A stretch of DNA of 64,000 bases. It comes from Siphonodentalium dalli. Lineage: Eukaryota > Mollusca > Scaphopoda > Gadilida > Siphonodentaliidae. This document shows positions 9,879 to 17,900 of this stretch, in pieces; positions within the stretch are counted from its first letter, which is position 1, and each line of letters starts with the position of its first letter. The translations under genes were made by a program, and so were the position numbers. The notes under the pieces were generated by a model. It ran no database searches, was not told the origin of the DNA, and saw only the letters and a program-made list of their open reading frames with translations. The stretch spans positions 4,774,001 through 4,838,000 of the forward strand of contig CP136062.1 of assembly GCA_032622095.1 (NCBI GenBank), written 5' to 3'.

Positions 9879-10106
9879 TTATGATCTCTCAATCAAACAT
9901 CTCAATCGACTCTGCCCCTCAGAGAAATGTCCGTTCAGCAAAGTCTGCACTATAATATTACTTTCCTTCAAAAACCAAGTTTGTTTAAGTTCTCGTTTGA
10001 TTTCTTGATAAATTTTTGACATTTCGATCAAGTTATTATAAATTTTCAAAAGCATCTCTGCTGGTAACACATCAAGTCCACCCATAAGGAATTGTGTTGT
10101 ATTCAC
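9879..10106 (-). CDS. Small ORF with F-box-like start
   Basis: 75 residues, overlapping the 3' end of the polymerase gene by 35 bp in another frame. Residues 11-26 (LDVLPAEMLLKIYNNL) resemble the start of an F-box (LPxELLLKIFxYL), the motif that docks substrates to SCF ubiquitin ligases through Skp1. The rest is helical and unrecognised. A 16-residue likeness is weak evidence, and the ORF could be a fragment. Confidence 0.4.
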   Translation of the reverse strand: MNTTQFLMGGLDVLPAEMLLKIYNNLIEMSKIYQEIKRELKQTWFLKESNIIVQTLLNGHFSEGQSRLRCLIERS

Positions 10107-13100
10107 TCACAACAAGTCGTTTGGTGTACACAGATCGGAATGTTTTTGTTTGCTCTTCACTAAATACTTCTCGGTTCTTTGTGCGTTTAATTCTGCATGG
10201 ATAGTTTATGACACGTTGAAAGTTTGACCGGTCATTAACACATTCAACCATTGAATGAAAATGTATTTGCTGTTTAGTTTTATAATCCCGAGTGATACCC
10301 TTGACCTTACATACATATTTTATGACACCATCTTTCACGTACGGATATCCATAATTTTTCGGTCCTAACCCTACAAATTTCATGATTTAACATCCGGATG
10401 CTCATCAGTCCATTTACCAAGGTAGCTGTCTTCGGTTTTGATATTTTCTTTTTCTGGATCGAAAATATACATACAGCTATCGGTGTCGAAATACAACACC
10501 CTATCTTGGAGTTTTTCTAAAACATCATACAACTCCAAGCGTGCATATGCTGTGACAGATGATGCGACAACTACATTGGCAGATGGATGTGGTTCTATAA
10601 TATCGGTTTTATTTTCATAGCTGAATAATATGAATTTATCATGTTCAAGAATTTCAACTACTTTGACGGTGATATTTTTATCAGTTAGTAGTTCAAAATA
10701 TCTGGATGGTTCTGAGATATATTCAGTTTTAGTAAGAATATTATTTTGTGCATTTTCCCCCATATGCAATTTATCATTAATTTTGCGCACTGGCAGTGTC
10801 CTGGGGTTTTCTCGATTTTTTCTTTTTCAAGTTTTATACCTTCAAACTGATAATAATCTTTAATGTATTTATCTTTATCTTCTTCACTTTTAACAGAATT
10901 TGTATATCCACTTGCTTCTTGCTTAATTTTGAGGTATTTATCAATGTAGTCCCTGTATACTTTGTCCGACCACTCAGTCCAATGCCAAACTTGATGACCA
11001 AGAGGGTACTCCCTATATTTATTCACACTAGGATACAAACTGCATATATCGATATATTTTATTTCCTGTTTAGATGATGGTTTTATTTCATGATATAATT
11101 TTACTGCCAAGAGGGTACTCCCTATATGTATTCACACTAGGATACAAACTGCATATATCAATATATTTTATTTCCTGTTTAGATGTTGGTTCTATTTCAT
11201 GATATACTTTTAGAGCATTAGTCCTACCACCAAATATTGTTTCCCTTGGTTTAATTGGCTCTTGATGCAAATATAATTGATCCATAGTTTGTTCTAAATT
11301 TTTTCTGCTTTACATTTATTGTCTAGGTCATGATCCCAGATGCATATTAATATGCATCCCAAGCTTTTGATTTCAGTTTCCGTTTTTATTGTTTTTTTCA
11401 TACAATTCATGCATTGTTATATTACTGTATGGGTCACACCAATACATTTCATACAATGTGTTTGATTTTGCATGATAACCATCAACATAATGTGTGCCTA
11501 TTGTATCTTCACCACCATTTAAAACATGTTTTATGTTTATATTTTGTTATGTAGCAATTTACTGTAGCCATCGAATTGCTTTCATTGAAAATTTACGCGC
11601 TTGTGGATATCCAGCAATTGAAATTATACCTAGAGAATTCTCTGGTAATGAATGTTTTCTCCATGCAAGATTACAGGTTTGAGCTAATGTTATTGCTTCC
11701 CGGAATGGATCAATTTGATCATTTTCCATTACACATAGTCTGAATTTATCACATCCACGTCTTAAAATGTCTACATCTGATTTACAATACTTTTGAATTT
11801 CTTTTTGGATATCAAAAATAGCCTTACCCCTAGCTTCGTACCATTTCAGAAATGGATCCTTATTTTCCTCACATGATATCAGGTTTATAGTATTTATTGT
11901 CTAGATATGGTCCTACGTAATTCTGAAAGTCCTGTGTATTTGCCCAATGTGGAAAATAACCTTTAGCCATTTCTTCAAGTTGGAATGTTTTTGGAAATTA
12001 GATAATGCCATTGGGATGAAACACAATGAATCGATTACTCTAACACCATTACATTGTAAACTCAGTATTTTGATACCATTCATAATAACATTAGGTTTTT
12101 ATTTTCCATTGTTCACCTAGTAATGTAAGAGGAACCGACTATCGTAACCTCTTGCATTGTGAGCAATACATGTTGTGCCTTTATGGTCGTTGGTGTAAAA
12201 CAACCATTTACAAAATCTTTCCAATACATTTTCACCTTTAAAAACATATTCTCTATTTGACAATACAGATTCACATGAATTGCATATTTCATCAATGGGT
12301 TTACATATACAATTTTCACAAGCAGTTTGCGCAACACAAACATTGGGTATATGAACACCAATATCTTGTTGACATTCAAAATCCAAAAAATAAGAATGGT
12401 ACCTTTACTTCTTTCTGTGTTTCTTTCTTTTCGTACTGTTGAATATGACATCTGTGGTCTGATGGAACGATTTCCTTACAGTATTTGCACTTCTTTGTTC
12501 CCGGACAGATATGTCTTTTCTCCTTTCGTGTGACAATATCAACCCCGCATTTCTGGAATTTGTGTATCATATCACAAATAGTTTTGTCTTGTTTTGGTAA
12601 TTTTTTTCAAATGATTGTCGAGACATCGTTTACTTCTAAAAGTCCTCTAACATTTGGTGCAGTGTATCCCTCGTTCAAAGGGACATATCTGTCCCTCCAA
12701 ACACATACACTTGTATGAACATAAATGATCACCTCTGCTATTCGTACCGACATCAAAGTGCTCACAGTAATAATGACATCCAAGGAATCCTGTGACAGTT
12801 GTGATCACATCGTAGAGGTTGTCATTGAAATATAAATGGATAACTTTACTTTCTTTCCCAACTGGTGGTGGTTGAAAAGTAAAGCCTTCGTCAGAAAATT
12901 CATTATGTATTTTTATAACATACTCCGGATATAGTTGTTCCTGAATAAGTTTGTATTCCTCAACCCCGCAACTGGTGTCGTGTGATATACCCACTTTATC
13001 CAACACTGACTTTGCAGATTCCCGTTATGGAGCTCTTGCTGGTCTCATAATCCGTTTCCATTGTTGCTTTCATTCAACGGTATCGTTTTTGTCAACATTA

Positions 13101-13675
13101 CACATACCAAAAACGACAGCCCTCGCAAAACACATGTTATCTTCTGCGTTCTGAATCAGAAGAATACTTTTCTTTACTGTTTTCATTTGATTTTTTTCAC
13201 CGAATGCTCCATAATGTAAGGTATGTCTTGCGGTCCCTGTAGGCATGCGCGAGACAGTGATATCAAATGTCATCTGTCCGTCATGAATTTTGAATTATTT
13301 GTCCGATTGTGCAACTTTCTCTATGTTGTCAAGCAATAATTCACCCGTCAGTTCTTTTGCTTCAGTGAACGGGACGTGAATCCCTAGATCTAGCCCTAGA
13401 TGAAAGATGGAAATTCTCATGTGATCTTTTGGTCCTGCATTACACTCATCTTTCAAACTGTTCACCAGATCTATGAAAATTCTGTGAACAGTCTGAAATG
13501 GTTGATTAAATTCTTGAAATGTGACTTTGTATTTCTTTGATGTTGTTTTACATTTCCTCGAGTATTTATCGGTCAGATTTGTTATAGTATAATATTTACA
13601 ATCGTCATCCAGTCGCACTCTCTTTCTATTATCTCGTTCGCTTTCGCTATCTGAATATGGCACAAGGCGCTTCAT
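10072..13675 (-). pseudogene. Protein-primed family B DNA polymerase (PolB), broken
   Basis: The replicase of the element, about 1,200 codons. Visible in order: a basic N-terminus (MKRLVPYSDSESERDNRKR), the conserved Polinton N-terminal region (HRIFIDLVNSLKDE, NAEDNMCFARAVVFG, YLYDVIT-like NLYDVITTVTGF with Cys/His pairs), a CKYC...H zinc-like segment, Exo I LDFECQQ, Exo II HNARGYDSRFL, Exo III YCKSDVDIL, motif A DICSLYPSV (twice, through a 109-bp duplication), motif B KLMINCIWGKM, motif C YFDTDS (10476-10493), FVGLGPKNYGYPY and the KRTKNREVFSEE tail. Stops lie at 13297, 13072 and ~13023, with frameshifts near 12640, 12400, 10755 and 10383. Inactive as it stands. Confidence 0.92.
10998..11215. 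repeat. 109-bp tandem duplication inside PolB motif A
   Basis: 10998-11106 and 11107-11215 are near-identical; both contain CCAAGAGGGTACTCCC and GGATACAAACTGCATATATC. The unit encodes the motif A region, so DICSLYPS appears twice. 109 is not a multiple of three, so the duplication also shifts the frame. The few differences suggest it is not brand new. Confidence 0.9.
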
Positions 13676-13677
13676 CT

Positions 13678-13794
13678 TGAAATGACGACGTGATGAAACA
13701 TCGCGTCGCGTTTATGCTCTGACACGGGCATGCGCAGTCATCGCCCGTGTCAGAGCGTAACAGCGACGCGATTTTTCATCACGTCGTCATTTCA
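13678..13794. promoter_or_regulatory. 117-bp palindromic bidirectional promoter (PolB and 58-codon gene)
   Basis: A near-perfect inverted repeat with ~50-bp arms (TGAAATGACGACGTGATGAA ... TTCATCACGTCGTCATTTCA) around a ~17-bp centre containing CATGCGCAGTC. Each arm carries GACGACGTGATG and CTCTGACACGGGC. It begins 3 bp from the PolB ATG and ends 32 bp before the ATG of the divergent gene at 13827, so it must contain both promoters or the 5' leader of PolB. The central CATGCGCA resembles an NRF-1 half-site. Confidence 0.75.
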
Positions 13795-13826
13795 CTGACG
13801 ACTAAATAACGCACCGAACGCTGACC

Positions 13827-14003
13827 ATGGATCCACGATTGCAGTGTAACAACATACAACATTTACGAAAAATTGCATTAGAAGTTTTAAAGAATACAAA
13901 GTGGATACCACCATACGGTAACAGTTTTAGGTGCAATTCGAGTTCACATTGGGCTTTTCAATGTGATGGCACTACGAAAAAGAAGATTGATCAGATGATT
14001 TAA
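13827..14003 (+). CDS. Small divergent gene, 58 residues, unknown
   Basis: Starts MDPRLQCNNIQHLRKIALEV and ends KKKIDQMI. It has three cysteines, aromatic residues near the middle and a basic C-terminal stretch. It is driven from the palindromic promoter shared with PolB, so it may be an early gene. No stem-loop in the sense orientation follows it; the hairpin at 14059-14074 belongs to the convergent minus-strand gene. No family recognised. Confidence 0.5.
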   Translation: MDPRLQCNNIQHLRKIALEVLKNTKWIPPYGNSFRCNSSSHWAFQCDGTTKKKIDQMI

Positions 14004-14058
14004 TTACTTGTTACATTTTTTTAGCAATTTCAGAGCGTATCTTTTGAAAAATTTGGGT

Positions 14059-14074
14059 GGCCCTGAAAAGGGCC
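14059..14074 (-). terminator. Histone-type 3' stem-loop B, perfect
   Basis: On the minus strand: GGCCCT-TTTC-AGGGCC, a perfect 6-bp stem with the UUUC-type tetraloop, preceded by AAAC and followed by ACCCAAA. This equals the metazoan replication-dependent histone 3' consensus. The stop codon of the minus-strand gene (14077-14079) ends only 2 nt before it. About 13 nt downstream is CAAAAGATACGCTCT, at the position and with the A-rich character of a U7 histone downstream element. Confidence 0.88.
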
Positions 14075-14076
14075 GT

Positions 14077-14409
14077 TTAAATTGTTGGTGAGTCAATAAA
14101 ATTCAGACAAATCAGGATAAAGTCCACACTTGTTGTATGTGGGCCAAATTCAGACAAATCTGGATATAATGCTCCCTCCTTATACGCGGGTTTCCACTCT
14201 GGAGTTTCCACATACACCTTGGGAGGACAAGGTCTCCGTCTTTGCAGGAATTCTTGAACTCCAGCTCTAATTTCTAACTTATGTCTCTCCGAATCTCTAA
14301 CATTCTTCTGCTAATGCTTTAATCGAGCATCGGCAGAGAATTTTAGCAAAACTTTCTCTTTTAGTTTAGAGACATTTTGAAGATAAAAAAACGCTACTCT
14401 GCGCTCCAT
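14077..14409 (-). pseudogene. Peripheral Polinton gene, ~110 codons, one in-frame stop
   Basis: Reading from ATG 14409: MERRVAFFYLQNV and KEKVLLKFSADARLKH, a TAG stop, then QKNVRDSERHKLEIRAGVQE, RRRPCPPKVYVE, TPEWKPAYKEGALYPDL to TAA at 14077. The frame stays open after the stop, so a single mutation or read-through is possible. It lies behind one arm of the palindromic promoter; the TATA-like CATATAAT is only ~5 nt before this ATG, so the true start may differ. It ends in stem-loop B. Family unknown. Confidence 0.55.
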
Positions 14410-14410
14410 A

Positions 14411-14590
14411 TTATATGAAACGCGCGGACGTCGCCGACGACGTCATTGCATTTTTTCAACAATTTTCCCCGAACGTCAAATCAAGTGTGTTTCTTTTTGA
14501 CAAAAAGAAACACACTTGGTTTGACGTTCGGGGAAATTTGTTAAAACACGCAATGACGTCGTTAGCGGCGCCCGCGCGTTTTCAAAAAAA
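14411..14590. promoter_or_regulatory. ~165-bp palindromic bidirectional promoter (shared modules B and C)
   Basis: Two copies of the peripheral promoter module head to head, centred near 14500 (TTTCTTTTTGACAAAAAGAAA). The arms contain AACGCGCGGACGTCG..GACGTCATTGC / GCAATGACGTCG..CCCGCGCGTT and CCCCGAACGTCAAA / TTTGACGTTCGGGG. Copy B faces the minus gene at 14409 (CATATAAT box) and copy C the plus gene at 14628 (AAATAAACA about 35 bp upstream of the ATG). Arm identity is higher than between distant copies, so the two face-to-face copies may be kept alike by gene conversion. Confidence 0.78.
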
Positions 14591-14627
14591 AATAAACATA
14601 CATCCACCATTCTTCATTCATACTGAA

Positions 14628-15050
14628 ATGGATTACCGAGATCTGTATCGGAGTTATTTGGAGGAGGGGTTGATGGTGAGATGTGTTTTTGGAGATGAAA
14701 CACAGATGATCTGGAAGGCTTTGAGTCTAGCAACACCGGGTACTGTAGATAACTTCTTTGATATATACAGATATACGTTATGCTGATATCACAGAGGTTG
14801 GTTATTCGGATTACCACCACGGTTGTTTGGATACACCAGGTTGCTGGGATCGTCAAGACTGACGGTGCGACTCGCTGCTACCTTGCTGCAGCAGTCTATT
14901 ATAATCTTCTCAGGGCACATGGTCTACGAGTTCTTACCGCTCTGGGGGATACAGACAGGCCAGCTATGCAATTGTGCCATTTGGTTGCGACGTTCCCAAG
15001 ATAACTTCCAGGTTTATTCAAACCCAAATACACAGTGCGGTTTCTTTTGA
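14628..15050 (+). pseudogene. OTU-like paralogue of the left-end gene, frameshifted
   Basis: Starts MDYRDLYRSYLEEGLMV; FGDETQMIWKALSLA aligns with the OTU catalytic-loop region and with CEALSWAVYG of the ORF at 2362-2793 (note GD present, catalytic Cys replaced). The frame stops at 14786. The second half continues in another frame from 14823 (VRLAATLLQQSIIIF, matching LTVAATLLQRKLVFW of the left gene) to a TGA at 15048. At least one frameshift, probably two, are needed. It is followed 13 nt later by stem-loop C. Confidence 0.6.
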
Positions 15051-15063
15051 AACCATCCAAAAC

Positions 15064-15079
15064 GGCCCTTTTCAGGGCC
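15064..15079 (+). terminator. Histone-type 3' stem-loop C, perfect
   Basis: On the plus strand: AAAAC, then GGCCCT-TTTC-AGGGCC, then TCACAAA. The stem is perfect and the loop canonical; the 3' flank departs from ACCCA by two bases. TCAAAAGATACGCTCT begins 11 nt after the stem, matching the block after stem-loop B although this one lies on the opposite strand. Confidence 0.86.
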
Positions 15080-15116
15080 TCACAAATTTGTCAAAAGATA
15101 CGCTCTACCATTGCTA

Positions 15117-15232
15117 CCGTACGATTTGTTCATTCTTCCTGAACTCGGAGAGAATGTTCACATAATTTATCAAACATTACTTGTTCATTCATCCTGATCT
15201 TGGAGAGAATGTTCACATAATTTATCAAAGAA
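15117..15232 (+). repeat. 57-bp tandem duplication
   Basis: Two adjacent copies of a segment containing GAGAGAATGTTCACATAATT, differing at a few positions (CTGAACTCGG versus CTGATCTTGG). It lies between the convergent 3' ends of the genes marked by stem-loops C and D. Non-coding. Confidence 0.85.
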
Positions 15233-15333
15233 TACTTCCCTAACAATAAAAAACCCACTACCACCCTTCATATCTATAATACGATCATCATGTAGCATAA
15301 TAATACAGAGCGTATCTTTCGTGAATTTGAAGT

Positions 15334-15349
15334 GGCCCTGAAAAGGACC
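15334..15349 (-). terminator. Histone-type 3' stem-loop D
   Basis: On the minus strand: AAAC, GGTCCT-TTTC-AGGGCC (one U-G pair), ACTTCAAA. It starts 19 nt after the stop of the intact gene 15369-15803. Downstream is CACGAAAGATACGCTCTG, whose CGAAAGA is close to the classical U7-binding CAAGAAAGA of histone genes. The compensated U-G pair keeps the stem closed. Confidence 0.87.
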
Positions 15350-15368
15350 GTTTAAAATAATATAAAAA

Positions 15369-15803
15369 TCATTTCTTTTGTTTCTTCATCACTGCTAAAT
15401 CTTTCCCGAATGATCCAAATGTTGATCGCTTCGTAGGTTGTTTCTGGAAACCATGTACCTCAATTGGTATGTCGATCGTGTGAGGTTTCAAGTTGATTGT
15501 ACATTCACCCGGTTTTTGTGTTAACTGCTTTCGCAAATCCTTCATTTCCTGACAAATATTCCGTAACAACTTTGTCTGTTCTTCCCCTTGTGAACTGTTG
15601 ATAACTTGGTATATAACAGGTTGAATCATTTGTTGTGTTTTCACCGGCGGTATATACACTGGTTGTTGATACGTTCGCGGAAACATCGTTGGTACATGTT
15701 GCTGTTCTAACCGTGGTGTCACATTTCCCGCATACATTTGCGTTGCAGGAACAGGATCGTACTGTACATCAATAGTCTTGAGAAATTCCGTTACTGGATC
15801 CAT
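15369..15803 (-). CDS. Intact peripheral Polinton protein, 144 residues, unknown
   Basis: Starts MDPVTEFLKTIDVQYD. Residues 30-70 are Pro/Gln/Tyr-rich and probably disordered; 72-96 (EEQTKLLRNI, QEMKDLRKQL) are predicted helical or coiled coil; 107-120 alternate like a beta strand (HTIDIPIEVHGF); the tail is basic (KDLAVMKKQKK). It could be a scaffold, terminal or DNA-binding protein. It is unbroken, has promoter module D upstream (TATA-like CATATAG ~65 nt before the ATG, with two short upstream ATGs between) and stem-loop D downstream. Confidence 0.6.
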   Translation of the reverse strand: MDPVTEFLKTIDVQYDPVPATQMYAGNVTPRLEQQHVPTMFPRTYQQPVYIPPVKTQQMIQPVIYQVINSSQGEEQTKLLRNICQEMKDLRKQLTQKPGECTINLKPHTIDIPIEVHGFQKQPTKRSTFGSFGKDLAVMKKQKK

Positions 15804-15867
15804 GTTTCAAAATTACACTAACGTTAAAATTTACGCATGTAATAACGTTAACATCTTCGAGGATCAA

Positions 15868-15951
15868 CTATATGAGATGCGCGGGCGTCGCTGACTACTC
15901 CATTGTGTATTTTACCAATTTTCCACGAAAGTCAAATCAGGTGTGTTTCTT
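15868..15951 (-). promoter_or_regulatory. Shared peripheral promoter module, copy D
   Basis: Toward the gene: AAAGAAACACACCTGATTTG, GACTTTCGTGG, AAAATTGGTAAA, CAATGGAGTAG, GACGCCCGCGC and CATATAG. Both TGACGT boxes are mutated relative to copies A-C while spacing is kept. It abuts the inner edge of the right terminal repeat, so the transcription signal sits just inside the end of the element. Confidence 0.65.
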
Positions 15952-16372
15952 TTTTTTGTCAAAAACATCATATTTCTGCGAATAAAACACCGATTTGACT
16001 CGGGAAGATTTTTATATGTACCATTTTACCATTATCTCATAACATATTTCACTGAAAGGTAATTTCTACGAGTACATTTTACAACGCTATCGTCTTCGAA
16101 TCTATTCGAAGACTTTCGCTTTGGTTAAAAAATGCACTGGTAAAGTGGCACAATTTACTAATGCCTCGATTTTTGTTCGGTATTATTCTAAGTTCAGTGT
16201 ATCCAGCGAAGGGGAACGCCCTTCGCTTACCACACTGCCATTAGAATCCGAGATAAAATCGAAGCATTAGTAAATTATGCTCTTTTCTGTCAAAACCCTT
16301 CGAAGCGCTCACCTTACTCTTTGGGATGTAACACAACCTCTGGACCGACGAACCCGGCCTTGGGCAGCAACT
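15952..16372 (-). repeat. Polinton right terminal inverted repeat
   Basis: The reverse complement pairs with 1265-1684; the terminal bases are GCAACT. It contains a single 30-bp minisatellite unit (near 16205-16235), so the 15-copy array is a left-end novelty. Confidence 0.92.
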
Positions 16373-16427
16373 CTGGCCCACCCCCTCTGGGTCGACCCAG
16401 GTTTTTTCTGGCCCATCCCAGCTCTGG
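16371..16427. repeat. C-rich direct repeat flanking the Polinton, right copy
   Basis: CTCTGGCCCACCCCCTCT, then a GGGTCGACCC insert, then TTTTTTCTGGCCCATCCCAG and CTCTGG. It matches 1224-1264 in direct orientation except for the insert and a few changes. See the left copy for the alternatives. Confidence 0.6.
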
Positions 16428-16904
16428 ATTAATACGGTTCCATGTGATAGCAAAGAAAAGTAATATTAATTTTGTAACTCCGTAATGCCAATGTGAAATC
16501 TATTGATACAGGTTAAGCGAAGTTTTCCCGTATCATATATCACCCCGCTGGGAGAAATGAATTTTCGCCCATTCACCTTTTACTTTCCAGAAACTAAGAC
16601 CTCCGTTGTTTCCTGAGAGGAGTCCTGATTAGGCTAAAACGACAGCGCCAGAAAACACCGACTACGTTCGTGAGACCATGGAAAGGGTCGCGGTCTATAA
16701 GAGATCATGACCGATACAAGACAAAGCAGTCGTATGAATATAGAGACACATACACTTCGCGTGGAAGCAGATACACAGACTACTGATAACACAATCTATC
16801 ACACCTCCAAAATGACAGCCACCCGCCAAATAGAGAAGAAACAAGAACAAATTAAATGTTTTCGGACCACTCCAAATTAAAGGCATAACATGAGGGTGAC
16901 GGAA
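16428..16904. other. Unassigned host DNA
   Basis: No gene, array or transposon end recognised. It starts ATTAATACGG just beyond the Polinton flank and contains only chance open frames. Confidence 0.5.
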
Positions 16905-17900
16905 ATGGCATATTGACTATTTTGTGCAACCCATATTTTAGATAGGTCTGCCTCTATATAAAAGATTTACTGAAATTTGGGCTCCTGGTTGGATACCTGT
17001 AGGTCTGCATCTATATAAAAGATTTAATGAAATTTGGGCTTCTGATTGGGAATTAAGAGCATGGAGCTGGCCCAACAATAGCCGCAACCATGATAAAACA
17101 ACTGTGCCATATTTCGTGCCAACTGTGCCATATTTCGTGCCAACTGTGCCATATTTCGGAGTTCTCTCAGACTCTACTCATTCTGAAAATTAATGAACAT
17201 TTGACTTCAGAATATAGGCAGGCACTGAACAAAAACAATTTGGTCATCTGAAAGGGATTTTGGGCTCAGTGCAGAGGAGGTGAATATTTGTGTTTCTTAA
17301 CAGTAAAATTTGTATTGTTAACTTGCATTGGGCTCTGCAACACATACATATACATGTATGTGTTTAGCTCCAGTACTTTATGTGTTTCTGAATATGTCTG
17401 CATCAATACAAAAGTTTGGACTCGCAGTGGGATTAAAGGACAAACAGCCAGCCCGAAACCCACAGCATCTATGATAAATCATACAGAACTGTGCCTTTAA
17501 ATTCATATTTCTGAGTCAGTGTTCTCTCAGACTTTACTCATTTACGAAATTATTCCACATTTGACTTTTGTCTAAGGCAGGAAATCAACAAAACATAAAT
17601 GGGCACCTGAAAGGGATGTTGGATTTTTTTAATTTGGCCCTGTAACCCATTATTTATGTTTCAGTAAAGTACTTATAGTGTTTTTGGAAAGTTCTGCATA
17701 TACATGCAAAAGTATGGGCCTCTCGGTGGGATGTAAGTATATGGAGAGGGGCCAACACCCATGGCACCCATGATAAAACCATACAGCACCCGTGCCTATG
17801 AAATCTTGTTTTCTGGGTTAGAGTTCTCTCAGACTATGCCAATTCTGACAATTAATCCACATTTGACTTTAGAATATATGGAGGCAATATATGGAGGGAA
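16905..17900 (+). repeat. Degenerate tandem repeat, ~3 copies of 300-360 bp
   Basis: GTTCTCTCAGACT recurs near 17160, 17520 and 17822, each followed by an ACATTTGACTT block and preceded by ATGATAAAAC and TGTGCC. TCTATATAAAAGATTTA is locally duplicated near 16953 and 17011, and TGCCATATTTCGTGCCAACT near 17110. Non-coding. Confidence 0.75.

Larger units (their letters stand above)
1265..16372. mobile_element. Polinton/Maverick, degraded copy (~15.1 kb)
   Basis: A self-synthesising, virus-like transposon. The sequence shows ~420-bp inverted repeats with AGTTGC...GCAACT ends and, between them, fragments of the diagnostic set: protein-primed PolB, A32-like packaging ATPase, double jelly-roll capsid protein, penton, adenain-like protease and a retrovirus-type integrase with chromodomain. 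A 15-20 kb length is normal for the group. No clean 6-bp target duplication is visible because both ends lie in C-rich repeat. Most core genes carry stops and frameshifts, while peripheral genes 2362-2793 and 15369-15803 are open. The whole copy is inferred to be inactive. Confidence 0.95.

Noticed and set aside
14059-14074. Hairpin as a terminator for the plus-strand gene 13827-14003
   Set aside because: In that orientation the loop is GAAA and the flanks are reversed (GGTG before, GTTT after), unlike the SLBP target. In the minus orientation it matches the histone consensus and abuts a stop codon.
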